DNA from: Motacilla alba alba
Lineage: Eukaryota > Chordata > Aves > Passeriformes > Motacillidae
Direction of reading: 5' to 3'
DNA length: 64,000 nt
Assembly: GCF_015832195.1 (NCBI RefSeq)
Contig: NW_024037374.1
Location: 3,511,331 to 3,575,330 of the forward strand
In this document: in pieces, positions 1 to 10,130 of the stretch
How positions within the stretch are numbered: position 1 is the first letter of the stretch
How the letters are laid out: each line of letters starts with the position of its first letter
Notes under the pieces: generated by a model
The model's input: the letters and a program-made list of their open reading frames with translations, nothing else
Told to the model about the DNA's origin: nothing
The model's database searches: none
Translations under genes and position numbers: made by a program

Positions 1-1357
1 TTTGGGTTTGTTTGTTTTGTCTTGCTTTGCTTTGCTTTGTTTTGTTTTGTTTTGTGTTGTTTTGGGTTTGTTTTGTTTTGCTTTGTTCTGGTTTGGGTTT
101 TGTTTTGCTTTAGTTTGGTTTTTTTGCTTTGTTTTGGGCTTGTTTTTTTTTTTTGTTTTGTTTTATTTTCCTTTGTTTCATTTTGGATTTTTAAATTTTG
201 TTTTGCTTTGTTTCGTTTTGCTTTCTTTTGTTTTGTTTTGTTTTGTTTTGTTTTGCTTTGCTTTGCTTTGTTTTTTTTGTTTTGTTTTGTTTTGGTTTGG
301 TTTGGTTTTGTGTTGTTTTGTTTTCCTTTGTTTTGCATTGTTTTGTTTTGTTTTGCTTTGTTTACTTTTGGTTTTGTTTTGTTTTGCTTTGGTTTTTTTT
401 TGCTTTGTTTTCTTTTGGGTTTGTTTGTTTTGTCTTGCTTTGCTTTGCTTTGTTTTGTTTTGTTTTGCTTTGTTCTGGTTTGGGTTTTGTTTTGCTTTAG
501 TTTGGTTTTTTTGCTTTGTTTTGCTTTGTTTTGTTTGGGGTTTGTTTTGCTTTGTTTTGGGCTTGTTTTTTGTTTTGTTTTGTTTTGTTTTATTTTCCTT
601 TGTTTCATTTTGGATTTTTTTATTTTGTTTTGCTTTGTTTCGTTTTGCTTTCTTTTGTTTTGTTTGGGGTTTGTTTTGTTTTGCTTTCATTTTTTTATTT
701 TGGGTTTGGTTTTTTTGTTTTATTTTGGGTTTTTTTTTCTTTGTTTTGTATTTTGTTTTGCTTTGTTTTCTTTTCTTTTGTTTTTTTTTTTCTTTGTTTT
801 GCTTTGCTTTGTTTTGGGTTTTGTTTTGCTTTGCTTTGTTTTGTTTTCTTTTGGGTTTTTGTTTTGTTTTGTTTTGCTTTGCTTTGCTTTGTTTTGTTTC
901 ATTTTGTTTCATTTTGTTTCATTTTGGGTTTGGGTTTTTTTGTTTTGTTTTTTTTTTCTTTGTTTTGTTTGGGGTTTGTTTTGTTTTGTTTTGTTTTGCT
1001 TTGCTTTGCTTTGGGTTTTTTTTTTTGTTTTGTTTTGTTTTGGTTTGGTTTGGTTTTGTGTTGTTTTGTTTTCCTTTGTTTTGCATTGTTTTGTTTTGTT
1101 TTGCTTTGTTTACTTTTGGTTTTGTTTTATTTTGCTTTGTTTTGCTTTGTTTTCTTTTGGGTTTGTTTGTTTTGCTTTGCTTTGCTTTGCTTTGTTTTGG
1201 GTTTGTTTTGTTTTGTTTTGCTTTGTTCTGGTTTGGGTTTTGTTTTGCTTTATTTTGGTTTTTTTTGCTTTTTTTTGCTATGTTTTGCTTTGTTTTGTTT
1301 GGGGTTTGTTTTATTTTGTTTTATTTTGCTTTGCTTTGCTTTGTTTTGTTTTTTTAT
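1..1357. repeat. TTTTG/CTTTG pentanucleotide satellite tract
   Basis: Almost pure T/G/C strand built from TTTTG and CTTTG units with rare GGG, TTTCC and TTTAC variants. It is not a simple uniform array: the variant string at 1-44 recurs near 413-457 and again near 1158, and the segment with GTGTTG and TTTCCTTTGTTTTGCATTG at about 290-370 recurs near 1040-1120, so longer blocks were copied inside it. Long open frames here (Phe/Leu/Cys-rich on plus, Lys/Gln/Asn-rich on minus) reflect only the absence of stop codons in the unit. The tract ends abruptly at LTR sequence. Confidence 0.95.
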
Positions 1358-1843
1358 CAGCCTGCTCCCTCCCCCAAATCTCGGGACACAGACAGGGCAG
1401 CACACGGCACAGATTTTGCTTTTTCCTCCTGCTTTTGCTCTTACTTGTTATTTAGTTTATCTAAACAGCCCGAATTGTCCCTGGACTGTTTTTCTTTCCC
1501 TTTCGTGGAACCACTCAAACCTGCTCCGGAGTGGGACCTGGGAAACACCGAGAGTTTGCACCTTGTGGCTGCAGCAGCCATCCCCAGCGCCGGAGGGACT
1601 GACAACAGAGCGACCACTCCCGGGAGAGACTTTCTGAATTTGTCATCTTTTTCAGAGCGTTGTCATCCGGAATTGTTCACTTTGTGTGCTGGGGGCTGCT
1701 GTGCCTGTTAAATAAACAGGTTCTTCCCACTTCTCTCCGAGGAATCCTTCCCGAACCGGTTGCGCGGAGGGGCCGTGCGGGTTTGCTTTCTGGAGGGGCC
1801 TCCTTTTGTAGATTTTCTCCCAAATTTTCCCTAAACTAGGACA
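1358..1843 (+). mobile_element. 5' LTR (3' portion) of ERVL-like provirus
   Basis: This segment aligns by eye with the LTR at 7339-8010: both share the CTGGACTG, AGAGGGACTGA, TGAATTTGTCATCT-type and AATAAACAGG blocks and the purine-rich ending just before the primer site. A polyadenylation signal AATAAA is at 1711-1716. The first part of the U3 region is missing, replaced by or expanded into the pentanucleotide tract, so no 5' end or target duplication can be defined. The two LTRs are clearly diverged with several indels, which implies an old insertion. Confidence 0.75.
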
Positions 1844-1848
1844 AAATT

Positions 1849-1868
1849 TGGCGCCCAACATGTGGGGC
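1849..1868 (+). other. Primer binding site, tRNA-Lys-like
   Basis: TGGCGCCCAAC followed by ATGTGGGGC lies a few bases after the LTR end. It matches the complement of the 3' end of tRNA-Lys (CTT type) except for two extra bases in the middle. The position immediately downstream of the LTR supports the call; the tRNA identity is from memory of the Lys-type primer site. Confidence 0.6.
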
Positions 1869-2267
1869 AGTGTGAGAGAGTGGAACAAACCCTGTTTTGA
1901 GTGCATTTTGGTTGCCATTACTCTCTGTTGGTATAAAGCAGTTAACAGCCATGCTTTTTGAATTCATAATGTCTCTTGGCGTGAAGGTTTGCATGCATTT
2001 CTGGTCCCTAGGGGTTTTTGAGATCCTAATACCTCTGTGGTCCCTAGGTTTATTTTCTCATCCAGAAATAGCTCTGGTATTCTCCCTAACACGTAGCTTT
2101 TACAGCAGAGGGGCACTGACCAGAATGGCTATCCTGCTGGCCTTGGTGGCAATGACTTGTAAGAAGTTTGTCAACATGCTGGGGTCTGTTCCAGGAATGA
2201 ATGGTTCGCGGCTATGGTTATGCACCCAGTTTGTTAGAGGAGGAGCAGGGGATGAGCTTTTCAGCCT

Positions 2268-3962
2268 TTGCTTTCCTTCTTCTCCTCTGAATCTGTCGCC
2301 TCCCTGTTGGAGAATGTTCAGTTTCCCCTGAATGTTAAAGAGACCATCTTCCTGGTGTTTAACCTGGTAAGCTTCCTCTACACAGTCTGCAGCTTCTCTA
2401 GAATGAGGGCTGAGATTTCCAGAGGGGCTGATGAGACCCCTGACCCAGGAGTAGACCCAGGCGTGGAAAATCCTGAGTGGGGTGGGAAATGGGAGGATAT
2501 GGGCCAAATCCTGAAGGAATTCTCTGACCCTATAGTGTGGGACTTTCCCCATGAACAAATTCAGGACCCAGCTGAGGTGGGGAAATACCTGAGAGAGAAG
2601 TACCATGATGACCCTAAAGAGAAAAAGATCATTGCAGTGTGCTGGGCCCTGGCATATGCTTATCGCACACTGCTGGATACTCTGGGGCAGCAGACAGAGG
2701 CAGGGGAGCAGAGAGATAAATCAGCAGCTACCCCAGTCACTCAGGCTGCAGCCAACACCCCAGGCTCGAAGCCAGCAGCCAAACCAGACAGTGAGCCTAA
2801 GCCAGCAGCCAAACCAGACAATGAGCCTAAGCCAGCAGCCAAACCAGACAATAAGCCTCAACCAATGGCTGTTGCTACTAGCACTAGAAGTGCAAAGTGC
2901 ACAGGCAAGACCGATTGACCAGTGGGTGATGATGATGATGCAAAAGAAGGACCTTCAACGCGTCCTGACATAAAATCAGGAGTCAGAGCAACAGGCACAA
3001 GATCGGAAGCCACTATTGAGTCCTTTTCTCTGAAGGACCTCCGTGGCCTAAGGAAGGATAACACCCGATGATCTGATGAATCCATAATTAGCTGGCTAGT
3101 CCGTCTTTGGGATGCTGCAGGCGAGGCTACAATTCTGGACGGCACTGAAGCGAGGCATTTGGGATCCCTGTCACATGATCCTGTCATCGACCAAGGAATG
3201 ATGAGGGGGGCTGACCCTCACAGCCTCTGGGCACGGGTCTTGGATAGTGGTGCACAAAGGTACCTGTGTGCAGATGATCTCTACATGCAGCAAACCCAGT
3301 GGAAGACTATAGAACAAGGGATCCAACGCCTGAGAGAAATGGCAGTGGCAGAGATTATCTTCTCAGATGACATAACAACTAGGAATCCAGACTTGGTACC
3401 ATGCACATCTGTGATGTGGCGAAAACTCGTACGACTTGGGCCACACGAATATGCTTCTGCTTTGGCCATAATGCAGCGGGATGACAGGGATGAGACCGTG
3501 CTTGATATGGCAAGGAAGCTGCGAGCATATGCAGATGCTGTACATGGCCCAACACACGCCAGAATCGCAGCGGTGGAGACACGTCTGCAGAAGTTAGAGT
3601 ACAAGATGGAGGAGAATCATAAGAAGCTCAGAGAGGAGATTAAAGAGGGCTTTCTCCAAATCTCGGCAGTGCAGATCAGAGGTTCTGGTACCCAACGCAG
3701 ACGTTCCCCAGATGGAGAGAGAAGGTACACCTCACGAGCTGAGCTGTGGTTCTTCCTGCATCATTGTGGAGAAAACGTGAGGAGATGGGATGGAAGATCT
3801 ACTGCTGCTCTGGCCCAACGGGTGCATGAATTGAAGGAAGACAGGGCTCAGAGAGGAAGTTCCACCAAAAGGAAAGCAGCTCCAGTTGCCCGTAGCCAAA
3901 CTGCCAGGTATGATGATGATGATGACATGTCCAATCTCCTTGAAGGAACCTCCAAGACATAG
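2268..3962 (+). pseudogene. ERVL-like gag, in-frame stops
   Basis: One reading frame (phase of 2403) runs from about 2268 to the TAG at 3960-3962, interrupted by TGA at 2916-2918 and TGA at 3069-3071. The second follows a CGA codon, and C-to-T decay of CpG codons is a likely cause of both. The ATG at 2403 begins an acidic N-terminal part; an upstream in-frame ATG at 2268 adds a hydrophobic stretch, and I cannot tell which was used. A Pro/Ala/Lys repeat follows, then a longer conserved part (from about 3080) with a helical, charged C-terminus containing a run of Asp. No CCHC zinc knuckle is visible, which fits ERVL-type Gag better than beta or gamma types. Pol continues in the same frame just downstream. 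Gag would be the structural capsid protein; this copy cannot make it whole. Confidence 0.7.
2769..2858 (+). repeat. 30-bp tandem triplication inside gag
   Basis: Three consecutive 30-bp units start with AAGCCAGCAGCCAAACCAGA and differ only at one or two positions near their ends. They encode three copies of a ten-residue Lys-Pro-Ala-Ala-Lys-Pro-Asp-type unit. The length is a multiple of three, so the frame is kept. Confidence 0.9.
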
Positions 3963-3995
3963 GTCCAAGGAAAGAAGGACAGCCAGGCTTAGAGG

Positions 3996-4400
3996 GGCCC
4001 TGCCTCTGGCCAGGTAGAGGCTAGGGAAAACCGTGTTTTCTGGACTCTGTGGATTCGTTGGCCTGGCACATCAGAACGACAGGAGTATAAAGCTTTAGTC
4101 AACACTGGTGTGCAGTGCACGTTAATCCCATCAAGATATGTGGGGACAGAATCTGTTTCTATTGCTGGTGTGACAGGGGGATCACAGGATTTCGCTTTGG
4201 TGGAAGCTGATGTGAGCCTGACGGGAAATGAGTGGAAGAAACACCCTATAGTGACTGGCCCAGAGGCCCCATGCATTTTGGGCTTAGATTACCTCCAAAG
4301 TGGGTATTTCAAAGACCCAAAAGGACTCAGGTGGGCATTTGAGATAGCAGCTGTAGTGACAGAGGGTGTCCAGCAATTGAACACCTTGCCTGGGCTGTCT
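3996..4400 (+). pseudogene. ERVL-like pol: protease region
   Basis: In the same frame as gag, after stops TAG 3960 and TAG 3990, the translation shows a retropepsin-like segment: Ala-Leu-Val-Asn-Thr-Gly at about 4092-4109, then Leu-Ile-Pro-Ser, and later Ile-Leu-Gly-Leu-Asp-Tyr at 4275-4292, the conserved partner motif. The catalytic Asp of the usual Asp-Thr-Gly triad is Asn here (codon AAC at 4101-4103), so the enzyme would be inactive even if translated. Its normal role is to cut the Gag-Pol polyprotein during particle maturation. Confidence 0.65.
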
Positions 4401-5820
4401 GAGAATCCATGTACAGTAGGACTTCTGAAGGGAGAAGAGCAACAGGTACCAATTGCCACTTCCACAGTGCATTGTCAACAGTATGGAACGACTGGAGATG
4501 CTGGAATTCCCATCCATAAGATGATCCAAGAGCTGGAGAGCCAAGGGGTGGTCAGCAACACCCACTCACCCTTCAACAGCCCCATTTGGCCTGTGTGTAA
4601 ATCTGAAGGGGAATGGAGATTGATAGTGGACTACCATGCACTGAATGAAGTGACTTGACCACTGAGCGCTGCCGTGCCAGACATATTAGAGCTCCAGTAC
4701 GAGCTGGAGTCCAAGGCAGTGAAGTGGTGTGCCACTATCAACATTGCCAATGCATTTTTCTCCATTCCTTTCGCAGCAGAATGCAGGCCTCAGTTTGCCT
4801 TCACCTGGAGGGGAGTGCAGTACACCTGGAACCCACTGCCCCAGGGGTGGAAGCACAGCCCCACCATCTGCCATGGACTGATCCAGAGTGCACTAGAAAA
4901 GGGTGAGGCTCCAGAACATCTACAGGATATTGATGACATCATTGTATGGGGGAACACAGCTGCAGAAGTGTTTGAGAAAGGAGAGAAAATCATCCGAATC
5001 CTCCTGGGAGCTGGTTTTGCCATCAAAAAGAGCAAAGTAAAGGGACCAGCTCGTGAGATTCAGTTCCTAGGAGTAAAGTGGCAAGATGGTCGGTGTCAGA
5101 TTCCTATGGATGTTATCAACAAGATCACAGCAATGTCTCCACCGTGCAGCAAGAAGGAGACACAAGCTTTCCTAGGTGCCATAGGCTTTTGGAGAATGCA
5201 CATTCCTGAGTACAGTCAGATCGTGAGCCCTCTTTACCTGGTCACCCATCAGAAGATCACTTTCCACTGGGGCCCTGAGCAGAAACAAGCCTTTGCCCCG
5301 ATCAAGCAGGAGATCGCTCATGCAGTAGCCCTTGGCCCGGTCAGGACAGGACCAGAGGTGAGGAACATGCTCTACTCTGCAGCCGGGAACCATGGTACGT
5401 CCGGGAGCCTTTGGCAGAAGGTGCCTGGGGAGACTCGGGGTCGACCACTGGGATTTTGGAGTCGAAGCTACAGAGGGTCTGAATCTAACTACACTCCAAT
5501 AGAGAAAGAGATCTTGGCTGCCTATGAAGGAGTCCAAGCTGCCTCAGAAGTGATTGGTATAGAAGCACAACTCCTCCTGGCACCCCGACTGCCGGTGCTG
5601 GGGTGGATGTTCAAAGGGAAGGTTCCTTCCACCCACCATGCCACCAGTGCTACATGGAGCAAGTGGATTGCTCTTATCACACAGCGAGCCCAAATAGGTA
5701 AACTGAATCGCCCTGGGATTTTGGAGGTAATTACAAATTGGCCCGAAGGTGAAAGTTTTGGTGTCACAGACGAAGAACAAGAACCAGTGACACGGGCTGA
5801 AGAAGCTCCACCATATAAGC
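4401..5820 (+). pseudogene. ERVL-like pol: reverse transcriptase
   Basis: The translation shows the standard order of RT motifs: Pro-Phe-Asn-Ser-Pro-Ile-Trp-Pro-Val near 4570, Trp-Arg-Leu-Ile-Val-Asp-Tyr near 4615, Ala-Phe-Phe-Ser-Ile-Pro at 4752-4769, Leu-Pro-Gln-Gly-Trp near 4838, and Asp-Asp-Ile-Ile-Val at 4932-4946. An in-frame TGA at 4656-4658 stops translation. Two catalytic positions are altered: the motif A Asp is Asn (AAC, 4740-4742), and the aromatic residue normally two positions before the Asp-Asp pair is Asp (GAT, 4926-4928). The connection domain continues to about 5820. The gene is inactive, and very recognisable as the avian ERVL lineage. Confidence 0.85.
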
Positions 5821-5824
5821 AACT

Positions 5825-5860
5825 GCCCCCAGAGAGAAACATGCCCCCAGAGAGAAACAT
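5825..5860 (+). repeat. 18-bp tandem duplication in pol
   Basis: Two exact copies of an 18-bp unit beginning GCCCCCAGAGAG lie side by side, adding six codons without shifting the frame. The frame change into RNase H occurs just after it. Confidence 0.9.
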
Positions 5861-5867
5861 GCTATGC

Positions 5868-6340
5868 TCTTTTCACTGATGGTTCCTGTAGCATCGTAGG
5901 GATGAATCGGAAGTGGAAAGCAGCCATATGGAGCCCCACACGACAGGTTGCACAAGCTATCGAAGGAGAAGGTGGATCGAGCCAATTTGCTGAACTCAAA
6001 GCCCTTCAGCTGGCCCTGGACATTGCTGAAAGAGAGAAGTGGCCAAAGCTCTACCTCTACACTGATTCATGGATGGTAGCCAATGCTCTGTGGGGATGGC
6101 TGGAAAGGTGGAAAGAGGCTAACTGGCAGCATAAAGGAAAACCAATTTGGGCTGCTGAAGAGTGGAAAGACATCGCTACCAGGGTAGAGAGGCTACCTGT
6201 GAGGGTCTGCCATGTAGATGCCCATGTCCCCAAGAGTAGAGCCAATGAGGAGCACCAAAACAATGAGCAGGCAGAGCAGGCTGCAAAGATAGGGGTGTAC
6301 AAGATAGACCTAGATTGGGAACACAAGGGAGAGTTATTCC
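5868..6340 (+). pseudogene. ERVL-like pol: RNase H region, shifted frame
   Basis: The Thr-Asp-Gly-Ser start of an RNase H domain is read at about 5871-5885 in the frame of 5902, one base off the RT frame, which stops at 5879. The domain continues with Glu-Leu-Lys-Ala-Leu (about 5992), Tyr-Thr-Asp-Ser (about 6058) and His-Val-Asp-Ala-His (about 6210), so the Asp-Glu-Asp-type active site is recognisable. The frame returns to the original phase near 6396-6411, so two indels bracket this domain. Its normal role is to degrade the RNA strand during reverse transcription. Confidence 0.8.
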
Positions 6341-7190
6341 TCGCTCGATGGGCCCATGATGCCTCAGGTCATCAGGGTAGAGATGCCACCTATATGTGGC
6401 CACGAGTTTGAGGGGTGGATTTACCCTGAGCAGTGTTTCTCAGGTTATCCATGACTGTGAGATGTGTGCTGCCATCAAGCAGGCCAAGTGGGTGAAGCCC
6501 CTGTGGTATGGTGGGTGTTGGTCCAAGTACAAGTACGGGGAGGCCTGGCAGATTGACTGCATCCCACTGCCCCAGACACGCCAGGGCAAGCGCTACGTGC
6601 TGACCATGGTGGAAGCCATCACGGGATGGTTGGAGACCTACCCTGTGCCTCACGCTACTGCCTGGAACACCATCCTGGGCCTTGAAAAGCAGGTCCTGTG
6701 GAGACATGGCTCCCCTGAAAGGATTGAATCAGACAACGGGACTCATTTCAAGAACAGCCTTATCAACACCTGGGCTAGGGAACATGGCATAGAGTGGGTG
6801 TACCATATCCCCTACCATGCACCAGCTGCAGGCAAAGTGGAGAGGTACAACGGACTACTAAAAACCCAGTTGAAAGCCCTGGGTGGGGGATCTTTCAAAA
6901 ATTGGGAGCAGCATTTAGCAAAGGCCACCTGGTCAGTTAACACCTGAGGTTTCACCAACCGAGCAGGTCCTGCCCGCTCTGAGTCCCTGAATAAAATAGA
7001 TGGAGATCAAGTCCCAGTGGTACATGTCAGAGGTTTGTTAGGGAAGACCGTGTGGCTCAATTCTGCCTTGAGTACAGACAAACCCATAGGTGGGGTTGTC
7101 TTTGCTCAGGGACCAGGTTGCACATGGTGGTTAATACAAAGAGTTGGAAGAACAGGATGTGTACCTCAGGGAGATCTGATTGTGGGGTGA
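6341..7190 (+). pseudogene. ERVL-like pol: integrase, C-terminus of pol
   Basis: The two His of the HHCC zinc-binding domain are read in the frame of 5902 (His-Asp-Ala-Ser-Gly-His, about 6355), while the Cys-Glu-Met-Cys pair is in the next frame (about 6459), so a frameshift lies inside the zinc domain. The core keeps all three acidic residues: Ile-Asp (about 6553), Ser-Asp-Asn-Gly (about 6729) and Val-Glu-Arg-Tyr (about 6837). A TGA at 6945-6947 interrupts the C-terminal domain, which continues in frame to TGA 7188-7190. No env follows; the next landmark is the polypurine tract. Confidence 0.85.
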
Positions 7191-7321
7191 GAACTATGTG
7201 TAAATATCACTGTCTGCTGAATGTTACTACCATTGTCTGTGTATAGCTGTATATTGGATGTACAATGTATGTGTTTGTAGAGTTAGAATATATATTAGTT
7301 TTAGTAGTAAGATGACGATAT

Positions 7322-7338
7322 GGGGATAAGGGGTGGAA
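7322..7338 (+). other. Polypurine tract of ERVL-like provirus
   Basis: GGGGATAAGGGGTGGAA sits directly before the TG of the 3' LTR, the usual primer for plus-strand synthesis. The 7191-7321 stretch between pol and this tract is AT-rich untranslated sequence with no gene. Confidence 0.75.
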
Positions 7339-8010
7339 TGTCCTGGGTTGACTATACGATGCTTTTATCTCAAAACGTCTTGTTCTGCTTATGCTAAGTA
7401 ATAAGTTTTGCACCTTTAAGACTTCTTCCAGAGAGTGGAGGGGGAGAGAAGAAGCACGCCGTTTGTTTTCAGACACTGCACTCACTCCTCCACATTCCTG
7501 CTCCTGGACTGTGCTGTCTGTGGATGGACAGACAGCAGGACAGAGCTCTCCTTTATTTTAGTTAGTTTTAGCTAGCTGAGGCAGAGAAGTTCCCTGGACT
7601 GCGGTTTGGTTGTTTTTTTGGTTTCTTTTTCCTTTTTCCCTTTTCTTTGGACCTGTTTAAACCTGCTCTGGACTGAACACCCAGAAGAGCACCGGCAGCT
7701 CGCACCTGTGACCCACCGGGCCAGGCCTGGGCCACGGCATTTCCACCACCAGAGGGACTGATAAGAGATTGATGGGCTGAGCTTCAACCTGGGGAGGGGA
7801 CTTTTCTGAGTTTGTCATCTCTTTTGGAGCAGCAAGAAGTTTTGTTGTTTAATATTGTTCAGGTTTTATTGTTCAATAAACAGGTTTTATTCCGCTTTTC
7901 TCTAAGGAGGTATTCTCTCCCAAACCAGTTGGAGGGAGGGGCCAATTGAATCTGCTTTGCTAGAGGAGCCACTTTGGGGGTTCTGCCTGAAATTTGCCCT
8001 GAACCAGGAA
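7339..8010 (+). mobile_element. 3' LTR of ERVL-like provirus
   Basis: Begins TGTCCTGGGTTGACTATACG right after the polypurine tract and contains AATAAA at 7875-7880. The end is set by alignment with the 5' LTR just before its primer site. The terminal CA is not clear, so the right edge is accurate to a few bases. It carries an internal T-rich stretch (7605-7650) but not the pentanucleotide tract of the 5' side. Confidence 0.8.
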
Positions 8011-8612
8011 AAGATCAAAGAGCCCTGGAGCTGTGAGCCTTCCCTGCGGAGCCTGGGCAGGGCCCCAGCAGCCTCTGGGGAAAAACCTTTTCCTGAGATC
8101 CACCCTAAGCCTGCCCCAACTCAGCTGCAGCCGTTCCCTCCAGTGCTGTCCCTGGGCACCAGAGGGAAGAGGTTTCTACGGGCCAGGCTTTAGGAATGGG
8201 ATTGCCCAGTTTCCTGCAGCTGCTAAGACCGTGCTGCTGCTCACTGCCCTCCCACCTCCCATGGAAAGCACAAAAGGCAAGGATCCTGGGCTGGGATAAG
8301 AACAATTTACTGGGAACAGCAACGAGACAAAGAACAAACAGAAACAATATTGATAACGGAAGGGTAAGTAAAACTATGTACAGGGAAAACTACAACATCA
8401 ACGACTAGCACTTCCTGGCCACGTATTTCCTCCTGCCTGGAAAGGACACCCTTCTCCTCGGGGGAAGAGAGAGTCACTTTCCTGCCCCTAGCTATGACCT
8501 GAGGTGGGAGTCAATGTAATGACAGGGCCATGGCCAGAGCCTCATGTTCTTCAATGCCACATCATGTCATTGGCAGGGACAGGAAAAGGTACAGGTGTCT
8601 TCCCAGCATGGA
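8011..8612 (-). other. Likely 3' untranslated region of the zinc-finger gene
   Basis: No open gene is supported here. Lying downstream of the zinc-finger stop on the minus strand and upstream of the ERV LTR, it is the expected place for the 3' UTR. AGTAAA, a weak polyadenylation variant, can be read on the minus strand near 8306-8311. The exact end is unknown. Confidence 0.4.
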
Positions 8613-8726
8613 TCACAGGGAACATGGATCACCAGGGCACTTCTCAATGTGAGTTGTCCAATTGGGGATGAAGTTGGAGCAGTGCACAAAGCTCCAATTG
8701 CATTTGGGGCATTTGCAGGGCTTCTC
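8613..8726 (-). pseudogene. Degenerate extra zinc finger after the stop codon
   Basis: Reading on past the TAA at 8727 in the same frame gives Glu-Lys-Pro, Cys-Pro-Lys-Cys, then a finger whose first His position is Asn, ending with a single His and a stop at 8613-8615. It is a remnant finger that lies in the 3' UTR of the present gene, so the ancestral protein probably carried one more finger. Confidence 0.7.
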
Positions 8727-9317
8727 TTACTGGTGCCTCCGTTGGTGACTGGACAAGTGAGAGCTGCGGGTGAAGCTCTTCCCACATGTGGGGCACTCGT
8801 AGGGCCTCTCCCCAGTGTGGATGTGCCGGTGCCTGACGAGATTGAAGTTTTGCTTGAAGCCCTTCCCACAGTCGGGGCAGCGGAAGGGCCTCTCATCCGT
8901 GTGAATCCGCTGGTGCTGGAGGAGACTGGAGCTGGTGTGAAACCTCTTCCCACACTCAGGACACTCGTAGGGCCTCTCCCCATTGTGGATGCGTTGGTGG
9001 ATGATGAGTGCGGAGCTGCAGCTGAAGCCCTTCCCACATTCCCCACACTCGTAGGCCCATTCCCCGGTGTGGATCATCTGGTGGCGGATCAGGTGGGAGC
9101 AGCTCCTGAAGCTCTTCCCACACTCCAAGCACTTGTAGGGCTTCTTCCCATCATGATGCTGCTCACAGACCACCAGCTCTGAGCTCTGGCTGAAGCTCTG
9201 TCCACCTTCCTGGCACAGCCTGGGTCTTTCCTCCTCAGAGCACCCTGGGCTATGTTTGCAGCACCTCCTCCTGTGGGATCTCTGGGGCTTTTCTTCCCTG
9301 TTGGATTCCTGCGCCAT
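8727..9317 (-). CDS. C2H2 zinc-finger protein
   Basis: A 196-residue protein read from the ATG at 9317, which has a good context (CCTTCCATGG); an in-frame ATG 63 bases upstream lies beyond a possible splice acceptor (TTCTGCATTAG, AG at 9342-9341). Five complete C2H2 fingers fill the C-terminal two-thirds, at residues 63-83, 91-111, 119-139, 147-167 and 175-195, mostly joined by TGE(R/K)P-type linkers, with variants NGERP and TDERP. A degenerate finger at about 35-55 has lost its second Cys. The N-terminal 60 residues are charged and carry no KRAB or SCAN box. Such proteins bind DNA in the nucleus, commonly as repressors, sometimes of retroelements; the target is unknown. The upstream DNA is an LTR fragment that could be its promoter. 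The coding frame is intact, but the short finger array and the remnant fingers at both ends suggest a reduced copy of a large avian family. Confidence 0.85.
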   Translation of the reverse strand: MAQESNREEKPQRSHRRRCCKHSPGCSEEERPRLCQEGGQSFSQSSELVVCEQHHDGKKPYKCLECGKSFRSCSHLIRHQMIHTGEWAYECGECGKGFSCSSALIIHQRIHNGERPYECPECGKRFHTSSSLLQHQRIHTDERPFRCPDCGKGFKQNFNLVRHRHIHTGERPYECPTCGKSFTRSSHLSSHQRRHQ

Positions 9318-9408
9318 GGAAGGTGAATCTGGGGGAGAGTCTAATGCAGAATTACAAGTTAAAAAGAGAATTAAGATCAAGGCAATGAGACAGAAACACT
9401 GCCTGGAA

Positions 9409-9800
9409 CTGACAGAGTCAGGATATAACCTGACACCCTCTTGGTCAGGGTGGTGGCAGCAGTCTGATCAAATGGTGGCTGCAGTCCTGTTGGAGTGATG
9501 AACGTGATTCTGTCAAGCAGTGATCCTGTAGAAGAGTCTGGTCTTCCTCTGAAGGTCCAGTGCTGGTTATGGAGCTCTTGTCCTCTGGGAATCCAGTGGG
9601 CAAGGTGCTCCTGGTGTTGCCGGGCTCAGCTTATATCCAGGTAGGAATGCTTGGTTCCTCCCCCTGGGCGGAGCATCCCACAATGGGATGATGGAATTTC
9701 ATCAGTCCTGCAGGGACACTCAATGGCCCATTAACAGAAGAGAGCCCCTGGAGGGCGTTATCAGGGCTGAGTCATGGGAGAGATCAAGAGCACTGCCCCA
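9409..9800 (-). promoter_or_regulatory. LTR fragment acting as possible zinc-finger promoter
   Basis: On the minus strand this region aligns with the plus-strand LTR at 12505-13152. Shared blocks include CTTCTGTTAA, GGACTGATGA/GACTGATAAG, GCATT followed by a GATATAA box, GGACTGCAGCCAC and GGGTGTCAGGTT. The TATA-like GGATATAAG is read leftward at about 9638-9630. Homology stops near 9408, roughly 70 bases before the putative splice acceptor of the coding exon, so the LTR lacks its 3' end. It points toward the zinc-finger gene. Confidence 0.7.
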
Positions 9801-10130
9801 CCTGTTTATAGCAGTTTATGAAGATGGTGATTGCAAACATGCTTTTGGTTACATCTGACATTGCAACCTGAAACAGCGGGGCAATCCCTGCTCAGGGGGG
9901 TGAACACCACCGCCCTTACCCAAACTGGCTCAGGTGTAAAACACCCACCCTGGGAAGGCCACACAATGTCACAATGTCACACTTGCCCTGCCCCAGGGGA
10001 GGTCTCTGTCCCTGTCACTGCCTTGCTCTCCCCCCTTTTCTCTTTCTTTCCATCTCTCTCTCTACCTCACTTTTACTGTTCAATAAAATCCACTTTGGAT
10101 TTGGTGTCGTCAGCACCTTAATTGGGGCAG
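9801..10130 (+). other. Unassigned DNA with polyadenylation signal
   Basis: No gene seen. AATAAA at 10083-10088 is followed by a GT-rich stretch, resembling the R/U5 part of an LTR or a transcript end on the plus strand. I could not find a matching LTR start. Confidence 0.35.

Noticed and set aside
2..1711. Open frames up to 569 codons, Phe/Leu/Cys-rich
   Set aside because: They follow from TTTTG/CTTTG units that contain no stop codons in any plus frame; no start context or domain, and the last part reads out of frame through the LTR.
8544..9182. 212-codon plus-strand frame opposite the zinc-finger gene
   Set aside because: Antisense of the repeated finger codons.
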